DNA from: Siphonodentalium dalli
Taxonomy: Eukaryota; Mollusca; Scaphopoda; Gadilida; Siphonodentaliidae
Reading direction: 5' to 3'
Assembly: GCA_032622095.1 (NCBI GenBank)
Contig: CP136068.1
Span: 16,039,729-16,103,728, forward strand
DNA: 64,000 nucleotides
Part shown: piece by piece, positions 31,300 through 44,426 of the stretch
Layout: each line of letters begins with the position of its first letter
Numbering within the stretch: position 1 is the stretch's first letter
Position numbers and translations under genes: made by a program
The notes under the pieces: generated by a model
The model's database searches: none
What the model saw: the letters and a program-made list of their open reading frames with translations, nothing else
What the model was told of the DNA's origin: nothing

Positions 31300-33660
31300 T
31301 ACTCTGGCCAGTGCGTCTGGACGTCCGTCCGTCCGTCAACAATTCTTTAAACATATTCTCCTCTGAAACCATCAGACCGATTGGGTTTATATTTGGTGTG
31401 GATGTTCCCTATGTGACTCTTATTCAGATTTGTTCAAATGAGGTCACCAGGTGAAATAGTTTTGATGTCGGGACCATAACTATTTTTCCACATAGTAATT
31501 CTTAAAACGACTTATTTTCTGAAGTTGTCGGGCCGATTGGGTTCATATTTGGTATGAGGGTACCTTGTGTGACTGGTTCAGATTTGTTCAAATGAGGTCA
31601 CTGGGTCAAATGTGGGTGGGGCTATGGACATAAATCTGAAGAAACATTTTTTTTTTAGAATTAACTTAGTGCTCAATTTAACCAAAAAACTAAATTATAT
31701 ATATTTTATTTTTAATAAATATTTTTTTTTATTAAATAATTTTTTTTTTATTTAAATAAAATAAAAAACATTTAATTAAAATTTTGAAGAACTTATGACA
31801 TTACATCGTCTGGGGGGAGGTAGGTACCTCTAGTCTCCCCACTAAATTTGGTTGAAATCAGGGGTTTGGGAGAAAAGATGAACAGAGAGATGTACAGAAA
31901 TGTTCAGTAAATTCCTTTTAATACTAGTATCTGTGCATTCCCATTACAAGCCAACTCTGCTCTGAACTGACAGACATGACACATGTCGTTTATAATCAGG
32001 GCCAGATAGAAAGATAAGAGAACTTCTGTAGCTATAGGCAGAGTCCCCAGGGAGTGTATTCATATCATTCATAATTTAAATGAGATTAATGGTGTTGTAC
32101 ATTTGTTTTCTGAAGTTGTCAGTAGCACCATCATTGTTTACAATACAATGGTCATTAATATCAGATTAAATTCATTTTCTCAGAGCTTTAAGTGTGTCTG
32201 GCATTTGTAGAATGAGGTTCCCATGGGTAGCATCGCCAAATACATCCTATGAGGACCTCATTCTGCTTAGCCTTCATCTTGTGGGAAGTATCTAGAGTCT
32301 CAAATTGACATTTTTAGCAGCTCTTTTCCCTTCTGTTCAGATTTTAAAATGCATAATTGAGGTGTTAAATGGGTGCGCATACTGTCATATGTCAGTAATG
32401 TCACCAACTTCAACTGGAGAACTTCTGTCTGTCCCTATGTCTCCCATAGCAGTTGAGGACTAAGTCAAATTGGGTTCCCAGATGATGAATTTGGTGATGC
32501 TAGCCTACCTTACAGAATAGCATCACTACATTCATCATTTTGGGACCTCAGACACACTAAATTAACGCTTGGCTGTTCCAATATTATTTTCTTAACCACT
32601 TAGCTATGTGACCTCATTATACCTTATTATGGACAAAAAAGTGTGGGGGTATATTGGATTAAATCTGTTGGTCTGTTGGAGTGTCCTTCCATCCATTGTT
32701 CTGTCCATCCATCCATCAACAATTGTTTTCTTCTCGAGATCTATATGAATTCCCTACCTGTATGTGACTCACATTCAGATTTGTTCAAATAAGTTCACCA
32801 GGTCAAATAGGAGGGGTGCCAGGGCCATAACGTTTTCCCTCCATAGTAATTCTACAACTATTACTACTCAAGAACCATCAAGTCTATTTAGCTTATATTT
32901 GTGTATGCAGGGTCCTTGTGTGGCATGTTTAGATCTGTTCCAATGGGGGCCTTTTTGGAAAATCAATTAACTTCAACTCTTAAAAGCGAATGTTTATAAT
33001 TATAAGATGAATATATATCAGAGATGGGGATTCATGTTTGTTCAAATAGGGGCAGAGACCCCACCCACACTACCTGTATCTATGCTGTACGCTACTGGTA
33101 TAATAAGATAATGCCATATTCTTGCAGGGACGTCCCCACAGTGTTGGGGAGGTGATTTACAGATTTGTTCAATAAAATGTAATTTTTGAGCTCACCTGAG
33201 ACGAAGCTATAGTCATCACTTCTCATCTGTCACCTGTTCATCTTTATGTCCGTCCATCAATCTGTCAACAATTCTGTGAACATCTTCTCTAGATCATAAG
33301 ACTGAATGGGTTCATATTTGGTGTGGATTTTCCCTAGGTGATTCATATTCAGATTTGTTCAAATGAGGTCACTCTTTCAAATGGTTGTGAAGCCAGGGCC
33401 ATAACTCTTGCCCTCCATGGTAATTCTTAAAAACGACTTCTTCTCATCTACGATCAGATATAGGGTGGGACCCGAGACATTACTGTATGCCTCTATAGTA
33501 ATACTTAAAATGTCTTCTCAAGAGAGGTTGGACTATTTAGCTTACATATAGTATGGAGGATCCTTTAGTGACTGAGACTCAGATTTGTTAACATAAGGCC
33601 ACCTGTTAAGAAATGACGGGGCTATGGGGACTTAACACTTTTGTGTCTAATAAAATCATT
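31300..33660. repeat. dispersed repeat, CAGATTTGTTCAAATGAGGTCAC family
   Basis: Degenerate units near 31320, 31500, 32690, 33250 and 33470 share GTCCGTCCGTCAACAATT, ACCGATTGGGTTCATATTTGGTGTGGAT, GTGACTC--ATTCAGATTTGTTCAAATGAGGTCAC and CATAACTCTT-CCCTCCATAGTAATTCTTAAA. A pure A/T low-complexity patch lies at 31645-31790. No gene is seen. Confidence 0.7.
32190..32440. repeat. dispersed repeat pair, copy 1
   Basis: The segment AAGTGTGTCTGGCATTTG-AGAAT-AGGT...GCATC-CCAAATA...TTCTGCTTAG...CTT-TGGGAAGTATCT recurs at 35228-35510 with about 75-80% identity by eye. Confidence 0.65.
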
Positions 33661-35227
33661 AAAATACAAAATTCATTAAAACATCTACCTTGGAACTACT
33701 TGACTGATTAATCTGACATACATATATGCTGTTTTTGGGTCCATGGTTAATTGGGCTTCAAACATGTCTAAATAGTTTTATAAAAAGGTGCTTGTGAGAT
33801 TGGAAATTTCCAACAATAGAGAAAGTTTGAGATGGCAGTTGCCAATCTAAGACTTGGGAGTCTTGAGCCTGGTCGGGAAGGGACATGAGCTGGAGGAGGG
33901 GGTGATCAGTAGCGTACAGTTGGTACATGAAGCCTCTCTATCTACATATCCTGTTTAGATCTACTTTTTTAAAGTGATTATGAAAAGTTCTAACTGTTAT
34001 GGTCTCCAAAGTCCCAGTCTTATCAGTCTTTGCAGTCTGTTGAGCGACCCCACAGTCTTTGACTGTCTTATATTTCTAAATTATAACCTATAATGAAGGC
34101 CAACCATGCATTTAACCAGCAATGTCTAAATGACATGGTGTCAGTAACAGGGTATGGCAGACTTTTAATGTTTATATACCGGTATACATGTATGTCCATG
34201 AACTACATGTATAAACATCTACATGTATACAATACCATTGATACCAGATTTAAACCGGCACATTAATTAATGCGACTTGAGAATATATATACATTGTACT
34301 TCAAAGTACATGTATCAACACACATGTACATGTATGTCGGGTACAATTATTATTCACCTACCAGTAGGCCTATAATCCAATTGTATGTCTACATGTACAT
34401 ACATGTAGCATGGACTTGGAAGGAGTAAGTTTTCGAATAACGTAGTACATTATTATCATATTAATAAATAACAAAACAGTCACTATGCCAGACTGTTTAG
34501 GTGTTGTGAGAGATCATGAGTTGATAGAATGCAAATATTTCACTAATTGGCATGATGCATTGATGAACAGTGTGATGACAGATATTTTCTACCCATTGAT
34601 AGTCACATTAATGTTTTAGACAGTTGCTTGCTCTTTTTCCATGCACACAATGATCTTCACTTTTGTCACATCAAGACATCATTATTTCAGTTATACATTT
34701 CTTGAGGCTTCTTTCTGAAGGGGTTCGTGAAGGAATTTTTTTCACCCCACCACCCCATATGCAAATTGCCATATAGCTTAATGTTATCTCTACTAAGGCC
34801 GATATGAGGTCCTAGTAACATAAAATATAGTGTTCTTGCAGTTATAAATTCTTATAATGTTTTAAACTATTACAAATGTTATACATGTGTATAAGGGCAC
34901 AAAAGGTCTTTAGTTAAAACTAACATTATTAACATCTGCAGAGTTCTGAAACTGTAACCTTTAATGAATTTACAGAAATATTCCATTACCAACAACACCC
35001 CCACATAACCCAACCCCCACCCACCCTGCACCCAACCAACATCCCTTCCAACCAATATCTCCAACTTCCAACTTTTAATACCTGTACCTGTTATATCCAC
35101 AAGCAGATATATCTCTGCAGATAGAGAGAGAGACACACAGGTCATTAATCTAGATTAGAATAATATATGTCATCTGGCAGCTTTGTGTGTAAACAACACT
35201 GCTAGAAATTGAAACAAACTGCCTGAA
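33661..35227. other. no gene supported
   Basis: It is AT-rich DNA with scattered ACATGTA words and a GA dinucleotide patch near 35119. The 88-codon minus frame at 34879-35145 is not convincing. Confidence 0.4.
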
Positions 35228-35510
35228 TTTAGTGTGTCTCACATTTGCAGAATTAGGTCCTCAGAGAATTTAGTGTTGCTACCCTGTACAGCAGGCTAGC
35301 ATCACCAAATATACCATCCAGGGACCTAATTCTGTTTAGGCATTATCTTCTGGGAAGTATCTTAAGTATCAAATTGAAATTTTGTTTTAGTTACTTTTTG
35401 ACTTGCCCTTCTGTTCAGTTTCTATGTCCCCCTAATTTAGCAGAAGATAAAATACATAATTGAGGTACTCGATGGGTGTGCATTATAAACTTCAACTGTA
35501 GAACTTCAAT
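35228..35510. repeat. dispersed repeat pair, copy 2
   Basis: It is related to 32190-32440 and directly abuts the satellite array. Confidence 0.65.
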
Positions 35511-35514
35511 CTGA

Positions 35515-37950
35515 ATAATGTGGCATCTCCTGCACATATGCATATAATATCCATGGTCATAAAAAGGGAATTAGTGCCCTTTTTAGTGGTTACAGGGGCC
35601 TGCTTCCCTCATGTGGTGGGCCTACATGTACATGTATATTGACTCGAAAATTGAAGAAAAAACATATTTCCTAATGCATATCAGCATACCTTCCCCATGA
35701 TTGTATGTCTCAACCCGGAGCTCTAGTGTATTTGATGAAGGGCCATCTCCTGCACAGATATATACAAGTTCCATGGTCATACAATGGAAATTAGGGGTCC
35801 ATGGGGGCTTGCTTCCCTCATGAATGTATGGTGTACTTATTGACATAAAATTGGTAAAAACCCCTATTTTCATCATGTCATCAGTATCTCTGCCCCATGC
35901 AAGTATGTCACCATCCTGGAACTCTAGTGTATCTGAATAATGGGGCATCTCCTGCGCAGATACATACAATACCCATGGTCATAAAAAGGGAATTAGGGTT
36001 TCAGGGGGCCTGCTTCCCTGACGTGTGTGCCTATATAGACTTGAAAATTGAAGAAAAAACATATTTCCTAATGCATACCAGCATACCTGACCCAAGAATG
36101 TGTGTCTCCACCAAGAGCTCTAGTGTATTTGATAAAAGGGACATCTCCTGCACAGATTTATACAAGATCCATGGTCATAAAAATGGAATTAAGGGTCCAT
36201 GGGGGCTTGCTTCCCTCATATGGTATACTTATTGACTTAAATTTGGGTAAAAACCCCTATTTTCATATCACCAACATCCCTGCCCCATGCAAGTATGTCA
36301 CCATCCTGGAGCTCTAGTGTATTAGAATAAAGGGGCATCTCCTGCACAGATGCATACAATATCTATGGTCATAAAAAGGGAATTATGGGTTACATGGTAC
36401 CTGCTTCCCTCATGTGCTGGGCCTACATGTATATACTAGTAGACTTGAAAATTGAAGGAAACACATACATGTACCGGTACAATGTACATGTACATTTATA
36501 TTTCCTAATGCATATCAGCATACTTGCCCCATGAATGTGTGTCTCCACCCGGAGCTCTAGTGTATCTGATAAAAGGGACATCTCCAGAACAGATATGTAC
36601 AAGCTGCATGGTCATAAAAAAGGAATTATGGGTCCCTGGGGGCTTGCTTCCCTCATATGGTGTACTTATTGACTTAAAATTTGGTAAAAACCCGTATTTT
36701 CATATCATCAACATCCCTGCCCATGCAGGTTTCTCACCATCCTGGAGCTCTAGTGTATTTGAATAAAGGGGCATCTCCTGCACAAATACATACAATATCC
36801 ATGGTCATAAAAGCGAATTAGGGATTACATGGGGCCTGCTTCCCTCATGTGGTGGGCCTACATGTATATATATACATGTAGACTCGAAAATTGAAGAAAA
36901 AACATATTTCCTAATGCATGTCAGCATACTTTCCCCATGAATGTGTGTCTCCACCAGGAGCTCTAGACTAGAGTATTTGATAAAAGGAACATCTCCTGTA
37001 CATATATATACAAGTTACATGGTCACAAATAGGGAAATAGGGGTCCCTGGGGGCTTGCTTCCCTCATGGTGTACTTATTGACTTAAAATTGGGTAAAAAC
37101 CCCTATTTTCATTCATCGCCATTTCTTCCCCATGCAAGTATGTCTCCATCCTGGAGCTCAAGTGTATTTTAATAAAGGGCATCTAGCTCCTGGAGATATT
37201 TACAATATCCATGGTCATAAAAATGGAATAAGGGGCTACATGGGGCCTGCTTCCCTCGTGTGGTGGTCCTATATAGACTCGAAAATTGAAGAAAAAACAT
37301 ATTCCCTAATGCATATCAGCATCACTGCCCATGATTGTTTATCTCCACCCGGAGCTCTAGTGTTTTTGGTAAAAGGGACATCTCCTGCATATATATAAAA
37401 TTATATACAAGTTCCATGGTCATAAACCGGGAATTAGGGGTCCATGGGGGGGGGGGGGGCTTGCTTCCCTCATATGGTGTACAGCTTTCCGATGAATGGC
37501 AACAAGCCATATTTCCGACTAAATCCTGAAAAGTTACCCTTAATTTTGCTGTTGTCAAGGAGCCGATTACTTAGGGCATTACTGTACTTATTGACTTAAA
37601 ATTGGGTAAAATACCCTATTTTGATGTCATCAGCATCCTTGCCCCATTGCAAGCATGTCTCCATTCTGGAACTCTAGTATATTTTAATAAAGGGGCATCT
37701 CATGCACAGATACATACAATATCCATGGTCATACAAATGGAATTAGGGGTTACATGGCCTGCTTCCCTCATGTGGTGGGCCTACATTGACTCGAAAATGG
37801 AAGAAAAACATATGTCCTAATGTATATCAGCATCTCTGCCCCATGAATGTTTATCTCCACACAGAGCTCTAGTGTATTTGATAAATGGGACGTCTCCTGC
37901 ACAGAGATATACACGTTCCATATATATGGTAATCTATGGAAAGTTCCAAG
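35515..37950. repeat. two-monomer satellite array, about six 400-base higher-order units
   Basis: Two related monomers of about 200 bases alternate. Type A has GGGCATCTCCTGCACAGATACATACAATATCCATGGTCATAAA...GGGCCTGCTTCCCTCATGTGGTGGGCCTA. Type B has GGACATCTCCTGCACAGATATATACAAGTTCCATGGTCAT...GGGGGCTTGCTTCCCTCATATGGTGTACTTATTGAC. A starts near 35515, 35935, 36325, 36760, 37170 and 37680; B near 35725, 36115, 36550, 36970, 37360 and 37860. Frames across it are not genes. Confidence 0.88.
37484..37531. repeat. 45-base sequence shared with the palindrome arms, inserted in a satellite monomer
   Basis: AGCTTTCCGATGAATGGCAACAAGCCATATTTCCGACTAAATCCTGA matches, with about three changes, the arm sequence at 14655-14701 (reverse complement at 2630-2676). 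It interrupts one type-B monomer; the other monomers lack it. Confidence 0.85.
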
Positions 37951-40790
37951 CCAAAGGGTTGATTCAATTAATATTTCCAACAGTTGAAAGTATTGAAATA
38001 ACAGTTAACTGTTGCAAAACTCCAACCCAGTGGGTGCAAATTTATGTCCCGTTTCTATTTGTGAATTCATGCATTCGTTATTGTCATAAAAGTAGGCCTA
38101 CATTTGAGGGCTCGCAAATTACGTTTACGTATAGTCATATTACAACTTGATAAAACTTACAGTATAATTTTATATTTATTGAATGATCTCATGTATAAAT
38201 ATTTAGACTCCACCTCACTATATTACCACGGCATATCAAAATAGAAATAATCATTATTGAATATATATAGACAATAAATCGCATCAATTTTTAGTTCTGT
38301 TTTTTTGTGTTATCTCCCTTTGCATCAACCTGGGTATATCCTTGATAGGTTCCATCAGTTGCAGTCGTCGATACCTTGCCATGCAAGCAAGACCCTTTTC
38401 TTTAGCTGCTTGTTTCTCTTTGTTATTAGATGTGTGTCAAATGTTTGACAAACCAGCAATATTCGTTGAGCAAAAAGTTGATAAATTACAGGTTTTTGTC
38501 AATTTTATGCTACCGGTATAATTGACTGCGGTTAGCATTATTTTCGAGCAATTAATCGATTCTGTCAACTGAAGCGTCATTTAAAAAAAATCTTGTTGTT
38601 GGAATCTGATGATATGGGGACTATTGATTTGGATTGAGGACCTTTAAGGGAAAATATCTTTATTGGATAAAATTACATATAATACTGAATACATTTTTAT
38701 GAAAACGGGGATTTATTGCATATTTCACATAGCCACATCTGATTTATTTATAGAGGTTTATGTATGCTTGACTTTCAGCGAGTTACATGGATGGGGCATA
38801 ATGACTCAACGAGACACAATTTATGGCCTGTGGTAGCCTAGGATCCAACTTCAGTAGATGATAGGCACTTCGAAAAGGAATGAGATAATTTGCCAAATGA
38901 CTATTGTTTTGGGGCTGGAGTGGATAAATAATTTAGATCAAACAAACTGATGTCATTGTGCAATAGTGGTATGTTCGGGACGTTTCCTATACGGTTACTA
39001 CTTAGGGGTGACCCCTTCTGTGATGTAAATGATAACGAACATGTACTAAGGGCGGTCCCAGCTCGAGATTGCATGCTTGTTTGTGACTTTTTTGAGCTTA
39101 TATCGTACACGCTGATGTCTAATCATTGTGATGGTCAATAATAGTGATAGCGGAGACCTAGACTGAAATTAACAATATTGATGGAAATTTAATTCTATTT
39201 AATTCTATTTCAATTTAATTCTATATATGTCTCTATGCCAAAAAACTTAATGGTCGTTGAGAATTTGGATCTAAAATTACTAATCATACGGCACATGCTG
39301 ACACTATTGTTAGGCATCTGATAGTATATAAACATTTTAATAATTGCCCGGGAGGAATGACATTAGTATAATGGACGCAAAGCAAAATCCACCACAAAGT
39401 CACTTAAATCTTGCCATTTCAAAGTTGGATCTTCACATTTTATGACACACATTATTAGTAAAAGGTATTTCATAAGTTATTAACTGTACTAGTTACTTCC
39501 CTATCGCAACAGCAAAAACTTTGTACTGGTGGAATATATCATTCTTGACGGGCATAGATACATAGATATTCATGGCATGGTCTGAGAAAATGCTACTAGA
39601 TTAAACAGTTATATGATTTCCTCATTAGTCATGTACATGTATAACTAGAAGGTCGTGACAGTTCAACTAAGTTGGCCTGGAATTATTATGTTTAGCATAC
39701 ATATTTTTCTAATCCCAATGTGTCAAGTCGACAATAGCAAGTACTAGTACGCAGGGCTATACTTAATAAATTTTCCACAAATAGCCACTAGTTAATATAT
39801 ATGCTAGCCATGCTGATCAAGCTCCCGCTTAATGCTTAAGGTTTAAATCGAGAAGACAGTGTTAAACTCGTGAATTATTTAATATGTGAGAATGCTAAAA
39901 CTAATCACCGTGCATTATAATGATTATATTTAACTTGATGTGTCCATCACAGGAAACATAATTCATACACACAGATGGAAAGTTGGCCCGGAAGCATATC
40001 CTCTCACCTTGGCCCGGAAGCATATCCTCTCACCAGTCACTACATGAACTCTGCAGTGTGCCGAGACCAAGTGGGATTGGGAGATGTTCTTCTTTTCCTT
40101 CACTGAACAAGAAGATAAATGACTCACTTTGTTAGTCACTGGGCTTCACAAGTTTGTTACATCTGTGTGTCGACTGCTCTGTAGATGGCTAGAATTGTAT
40201 TTTGACCTGAGTCACACTCACAGTGAGTGGGTGAGGCTGAGCCTGAAGTCGTTGATAACTAAATTTACTAATCTGTAATCACCAAATTGACTAATACAAT
40301 CCTAATATTATTAGATTAGTAGGCCACATGACCGCTTTCACCGATTAGTCGGATTACTGCTTCCACAAATTCCAGCTACGCGCTACGTTCAACGGTTCAT
40401 GACTGAACTATACTGTCTATAGTAAATAAGTAAATCAGTCAGCTCTAAAATGTCCATTTTCTGATTTCCTTGACCCAAGTTGAGGCTTGACCTGACAGTA
40501 TTAGATATTAACAATTAAATTTACTATTTAGAGAAGTAGTTAGTAGACTGAATAATTTGCCGCTTGCAGTTGCATCTCTAAGTCTAACCAGTCCAGGTGA
40601 AAACAGACTTAAAATTGAATAATAACAGAACAAGTCAAATCGCCGTGGTGATCAGTCTGCACAGACCAGTCCACATTCCACTCCACTGACTCCAGTGACC
40701 TTCATTTTCATATTTTTTTCAGTCACAGATTCGTCATTGAGTTTCTTTCCGACTGACTGATTTTCACTTTTAAACTTCAAGTTCAAAACA
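37951..40790. other. unique AT-rich DNA, no gene supported
   Basis: A short direct duplication TTGGCCCGGAAGCATATCCTCTCACC occurs at about 39984 and 40010. Small frames (for example 38901-39110 and 38950-39141 on opposite strands) lie over each other and neither has recognisable features. Confidence 0.4.
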
Positions 40791-40791
40791 A

Positions 40792-40850
40792 GTTGTTGTT
40801 GTTGTTCTTCTTCTTCTTCTTCTTCTTCTTCTTCTTCTTCTTCTTCTTTT
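40792..40850. repeat. (GTT)n(CTT)n microsatellite
   Basis: Several GTT units are followed by about 15 CTT units. It gives the poly-Glu/poly-Gln frame on the minus strand, which is not a gene. Confidence 0.95.
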
Positions 40851-41404
40851 GACTGCTTTGACTCTAACGTCATTCCAGTAATGGGCTCGTTGTGCTATCT
40901 TCGCTCGTTTGTTCTTAACGTTTACGTGCTGTGATACCGTTGTACATTTAAAATACGAGCGATAACAATAACAAGCAATTCAATTTCAAATTTCGCAAAT
41001 AAGAGAGCGCCACCATTTTGTAACGAAATTTCGTCATCATTTCCAACGTTGCTATGGCCTGCCAGGGGACGTAATTTTCAAACTGTAACGGTACGGAATC
41101 TGGCGAGGTTTGCCGAATGCTATGCGCCCCTGTCAGCTAAATCCACATTAAGCATTTAATTTTGAATAAGGTTGATTTTGTTTTTCAAATTTAATAGTGT
41201 TGCTATGGGGAGGCTGATCGAATAAGAAAAATAAATTCGTTTTATTAATTTGTCAATTCTATTCCAACATGGCGGCCACCACTGTGGCCCATAGGTCTGA
41301 ATCGCCCGGATGTAAAAACAATTTTTTCATGTTGATGGTGTATAGAAATTAGTGGCTCGACATATAATAATGAAATTATACATGTAACCTTTGAGTGCTG
41401 TGCA

Positions 41405-41640
41405 GGAGTGTTGATTCGTCTTCGCGATATATTCTGGGAAAAGTGATTGATATACAGGGTATAGAGCAGTACGAGTTTTTAGCTTCCCTATCGGGGGAGC
41501 AGCTTTCGTCACTTTTCCGAGGAAACGTAAACATTCTCGAAAGATCAAATACTTTGATAAATGTTGGAGACCTTATCATCGATGCTGCTGTCTTTCTTCT
41601 TCGTGCCTGCAACATTGTGAAGGGAGTACAGAATTACTAA
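41405..41640 (+). CDS. possible last exon of a host gene, unrecognised
   Basis: GTGCTGTGCAG could be an acceptor. The following frame, open from 41395 to TAA at 41638, has protein-like composition (KVIDIQGIEQYEFLASLSGE ... LIIDAAVFLLRACNIV), and AATAAA follows about 100 bases after the stop (near 41740). AACATGGCGGCC at 41268 resembles a YY1 promoter site but is repeat-like here. Opposite-strand frames are also open, so strand is not certain. Confidence 0.33.
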
Positions 41641-41889
41641 AGATTGTATATTCTCAAATTTATCCGGCCGTGTACATATGTATAGTCTATTTCTCCATTA
41701 ATTGTTATGTTGTGTAATATAATCTCTCCATATAGGAGGCAATAAAGATATATATGGGGTGCATGTAAATCCCCACACAATCTTGCTGCCTGTGATTGCA
41801 ATAACGCATGGGGTGTAATATATCATTTTAAGCGGTATAATGCAGAGAATGTGGAGTTGTGGTCCCAATCCCTGCAGAAACTGTGGAGT

Positions 41890-42163
41890 GTCACCTGAAC
41901 CGTGACCTTGTTATTAATCACTTGAAAGAATCACCACTGTGTCAAAACTTTGTTTTGAAACTGAATCAGCTTATCATTTCTTCTTCCGATGCCCTTTTTA
42001 CGCCAAAATTAGATCAGAACTTCTAAGTAACTTACCCGGAAGTATTATAAAAATCGATGTTCTATTGTACGGATCTCACGAACTTCCAAACAAATTAAAT
42101 TCCGAAATATTCTTGGCGGTACAGAAGTTTATTTTAGATACATTTAGTGGCCATTTGTCATAA
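41890..42163 (+). pseudogene. non-LTR retrotransposon, C-terminal zinc-knuckle fragment
   Basis: Translated in two phases (a frameshift near 41935), the segment reads INHLKESPLC-x2-N then CFETESAYHFFFRCPFY. This is the Cys-x2-Cys...H...C motif found after the reverse transcriptase of many LINE ORF2 proteins, followed by an amphipathic tail to the stop. No reverse transcriptase domain is in reach, so this is a truncated scrap. Confidence 0.6.
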
Positions 42164-42296
42164 TCACTTCAGGTGACGCGGCTAGAATCCATTTGCATTT
42201 TCTCATCCGTGGTCGTGACGCTTTCGTGCAAGTGATTCCCCCACTGAACGGATGTTGTTGTGTTATTTTGGATCGAATGTATGTTGTGTCAAACCT

Positions 42297-42370
42297 CTCT
42301 CCCCCTCTCTCTCTCTCACTCACTCTCCCTATCCCTCTCTCTTTCATTCTCTTTCATTATCTCTCTCACC
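42297..42370. repeat. CTCTCT microsatellite
   Basis: Imperfect CT/CACT runs of about 75 bases. Confidence 0.85.
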
Positions 42371-42810
42371 ATCACCCTTAACTTCCGTATTGCAATGTTA
42401 CACCGTATCTCAATTCTAAACAACATTCCATGCAGTCAAATAAAACTATATATCCCGTCTGCTTTACCTCAACTGATATTTCTATCCCACCCGTCCCCAC
42501 TAACTCAAAATAAGGGCATGTGCAGCATTGTGGTCACACTTGTGTAAATATGGTTTGGAATGACCACTAGCGGATGCGGGAGGAAATTATAGGAGAGAAT
42601 AAATTAGATATTGGGCCCTGATTGGTCAAAAGCCTTGTGTGTTTTAACATAATAAATACATCACACCTCTTCCCCGTGATTTTCCATGAATAAATCGCCA
42701 TTGGATAAGAATTAACCATTTGTAGTGAATATTGCAGTCTTATTTGGTGATTGAATAATTAGTGTGTTATCTAGGATATATCTGTTTTTTTTATATTCTG
42801 AAGCAATGGG

Positions 42811-43245
42811 ATGACCGATGGTCGCACTATGTTGCTATATATGAGGTCACTCCAAGTTGGATTTAATGTGATTAGCGCGACCAGATATCTTTTAAACAGA
42901 AACAATGAGAATGCCATGCCCCTTGACCTGTCGTTTAAGCCCATGGCATATATCGAAACACTATGCCCAGAACACAGCATATTAATAATACAGAGTTATG
43001 AGGTCGACGTAATTGGGGTACGGTATATTGAGCTAACTGGTCGCCTTATGTTTGTAATAATGTTTCAGAAATTAGTAAAATTTCCATTTTCCAGTATATT
43101 TTGTAAATTTTCATATTATATCACTTTTCCGACACGATTATTTACAATTCACTTTCATCAATATCTACACGTTTTCATTTTATACACCAAAAGCCTACAT
43201 GCCATTCGGCATTCTAAGTGTAAACTATATAATTCGTATTTCTGA
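42811..43245 (+). CDS. hypothetical frame, 144 codons, low support
   Basis: The frame starts at an ATG. The first 66 codons have protein-like composition (LQVGFNVISATRYLLNRNNE); the rest is rich in aromatic and hydrophobic residues, as AT-rich non-coding DNA often is. The first part may be an exon ending near 43020-43040. Not recognised. Confidence 0.22.
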   Translation: MTDGRTMLLYMRSLQVGFNVISATRYLLNRNNENAMPLDLSFKPMAYIETLCPEHSILIIQSYEVDVIGVRYIELTGRLMFVIMFQKLVKFPFSSIFCKFSYYITFPTRLFTIHFHQYLHVFILYTKSLHAIRHSKCKLYNSYF

Positions 43246-43751
43246 GAACATTTAATTTTAGGGGTGTGGTTGAGTTTATGCCCACAGCGCATTTTCACAG
43301 AAATATAATTGGCATTCAATCATCCTATTTATTGTGGTTCAGCATTGTATCTCGCGTTGTTTTATGGTGATATGTAAGTCATATACACGATGTATTATTC
43401 ATTAAATAACCGCAGTAACTTTTTAAACGCTGACATTTGTACTGGATGCAATTTTTTATTTTATTTTAGAGGTAAGAGTTGTACTCCCTGAAATCATATT
43501 TATTTTCGGACAAGCAAGCAAACTATTACGCGTCATATAATAACATTTAGAGGTTTCAGAGAATTGGGCCAATGTTTAGAACCTCAATGGTTATATCAGG
43601 AAGTACTTCATATGAAGCACTGCACTATCACTGTATGCATGCACCGATATCAACTAGTTACAATTTGCTAAACATCGCTGAGTTATATGGGGTCCTTGTA
43701 GTGTCGGAGAAAGCCACATTGCACTACGTGCCATCGTTGTAGGACTACAAA

Positions 43752-43806
43752 ATGTTCCGACACTTTGGGATATTCGTTTGTTTCGCTATGGTCTGTATTG
43801 TGAAAG
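43752..43806 (+). CDS. possible first exon: signal peptide of a secreted protein
   Basis: ATG is followed by 18 codons forming a clean signal-peptide core (FGIFVCFAMVCIV) and then AAAG/GTGAGC, a strong 5' splice site. Short signal-peptide first exons are common in animal secreted proteins. No second exon was identified. Confidence 0.3.
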
Positions 43807-44324
43807 GTGAGCGTATATTTCTATTTATGTACACAATGATTTTTCATTTCCTGAATGGCTACGATTGTCACCGTTGTTTCCAAGTGAGGGCATTTGTTGG
43901 TTCAGAAAGTTTGTATCTGTTCCGCTTTCACCAGATTGATTTTACAAATGCAAAATCTTCCATTGCACCATTATGTTGGAAATTCGAATTTTCCACCTTG
44001 TACTGCAAACAGTCCAACTTTTGTAAAGTTCAAATCTAACACTTTATAATTATGTTTGGACTTTTCCAACTGATTGTAGCGACAACAGCGGTCTGGCCGA
44101 TTTACATATAGGTGGTTATACAAATCCACTGTTTTCGTGGCTGAACAGTTCAAATATTCAACAAAGTGTTGAACAACAGCACATCGTTAGAGTTTTCAGT
44201 AAACGAAATTTCGATTTGTGGTGTTGTGGGGCCCCCATTTTGAAAGCAGTGACCCTATCTATATTAGGTCTGATTCTGAAACCACTTAGAAATATTTTCA
44301 GAAAAAGATGAGCATCAATATATA

Positions 44325-44426
44325 GTTGTCGAGGGAGACATTGAGATTTGTCACTCGCGCGAGAACGTGCGAAACATTCCGTTCTTGAGCGAGTGACAAA
44401 TCTCAATGTCCCACGAGAAGGACAAC
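44325..44426. repeat. 102-base near-perfect hairpin
   Basis: The 22-base stem GACATTGAGATTTGTCACTCGC (44337-44358) pairs perfectly with 44389-44410. GAACG/CGTTC continues the stem inward to a 12-base loop, and GTTGTC/GACAAC closes it outside a small bulge. Size and shape fit a pre-miRNA-like foldback or a tiny inverted-repeat element. Confidence 0.75.

Noticed and set aside
40652-40873. Poly-Glu/poly-Gln protein
   Set aside because: It is a translation of the CTT/GTT microsatellite.
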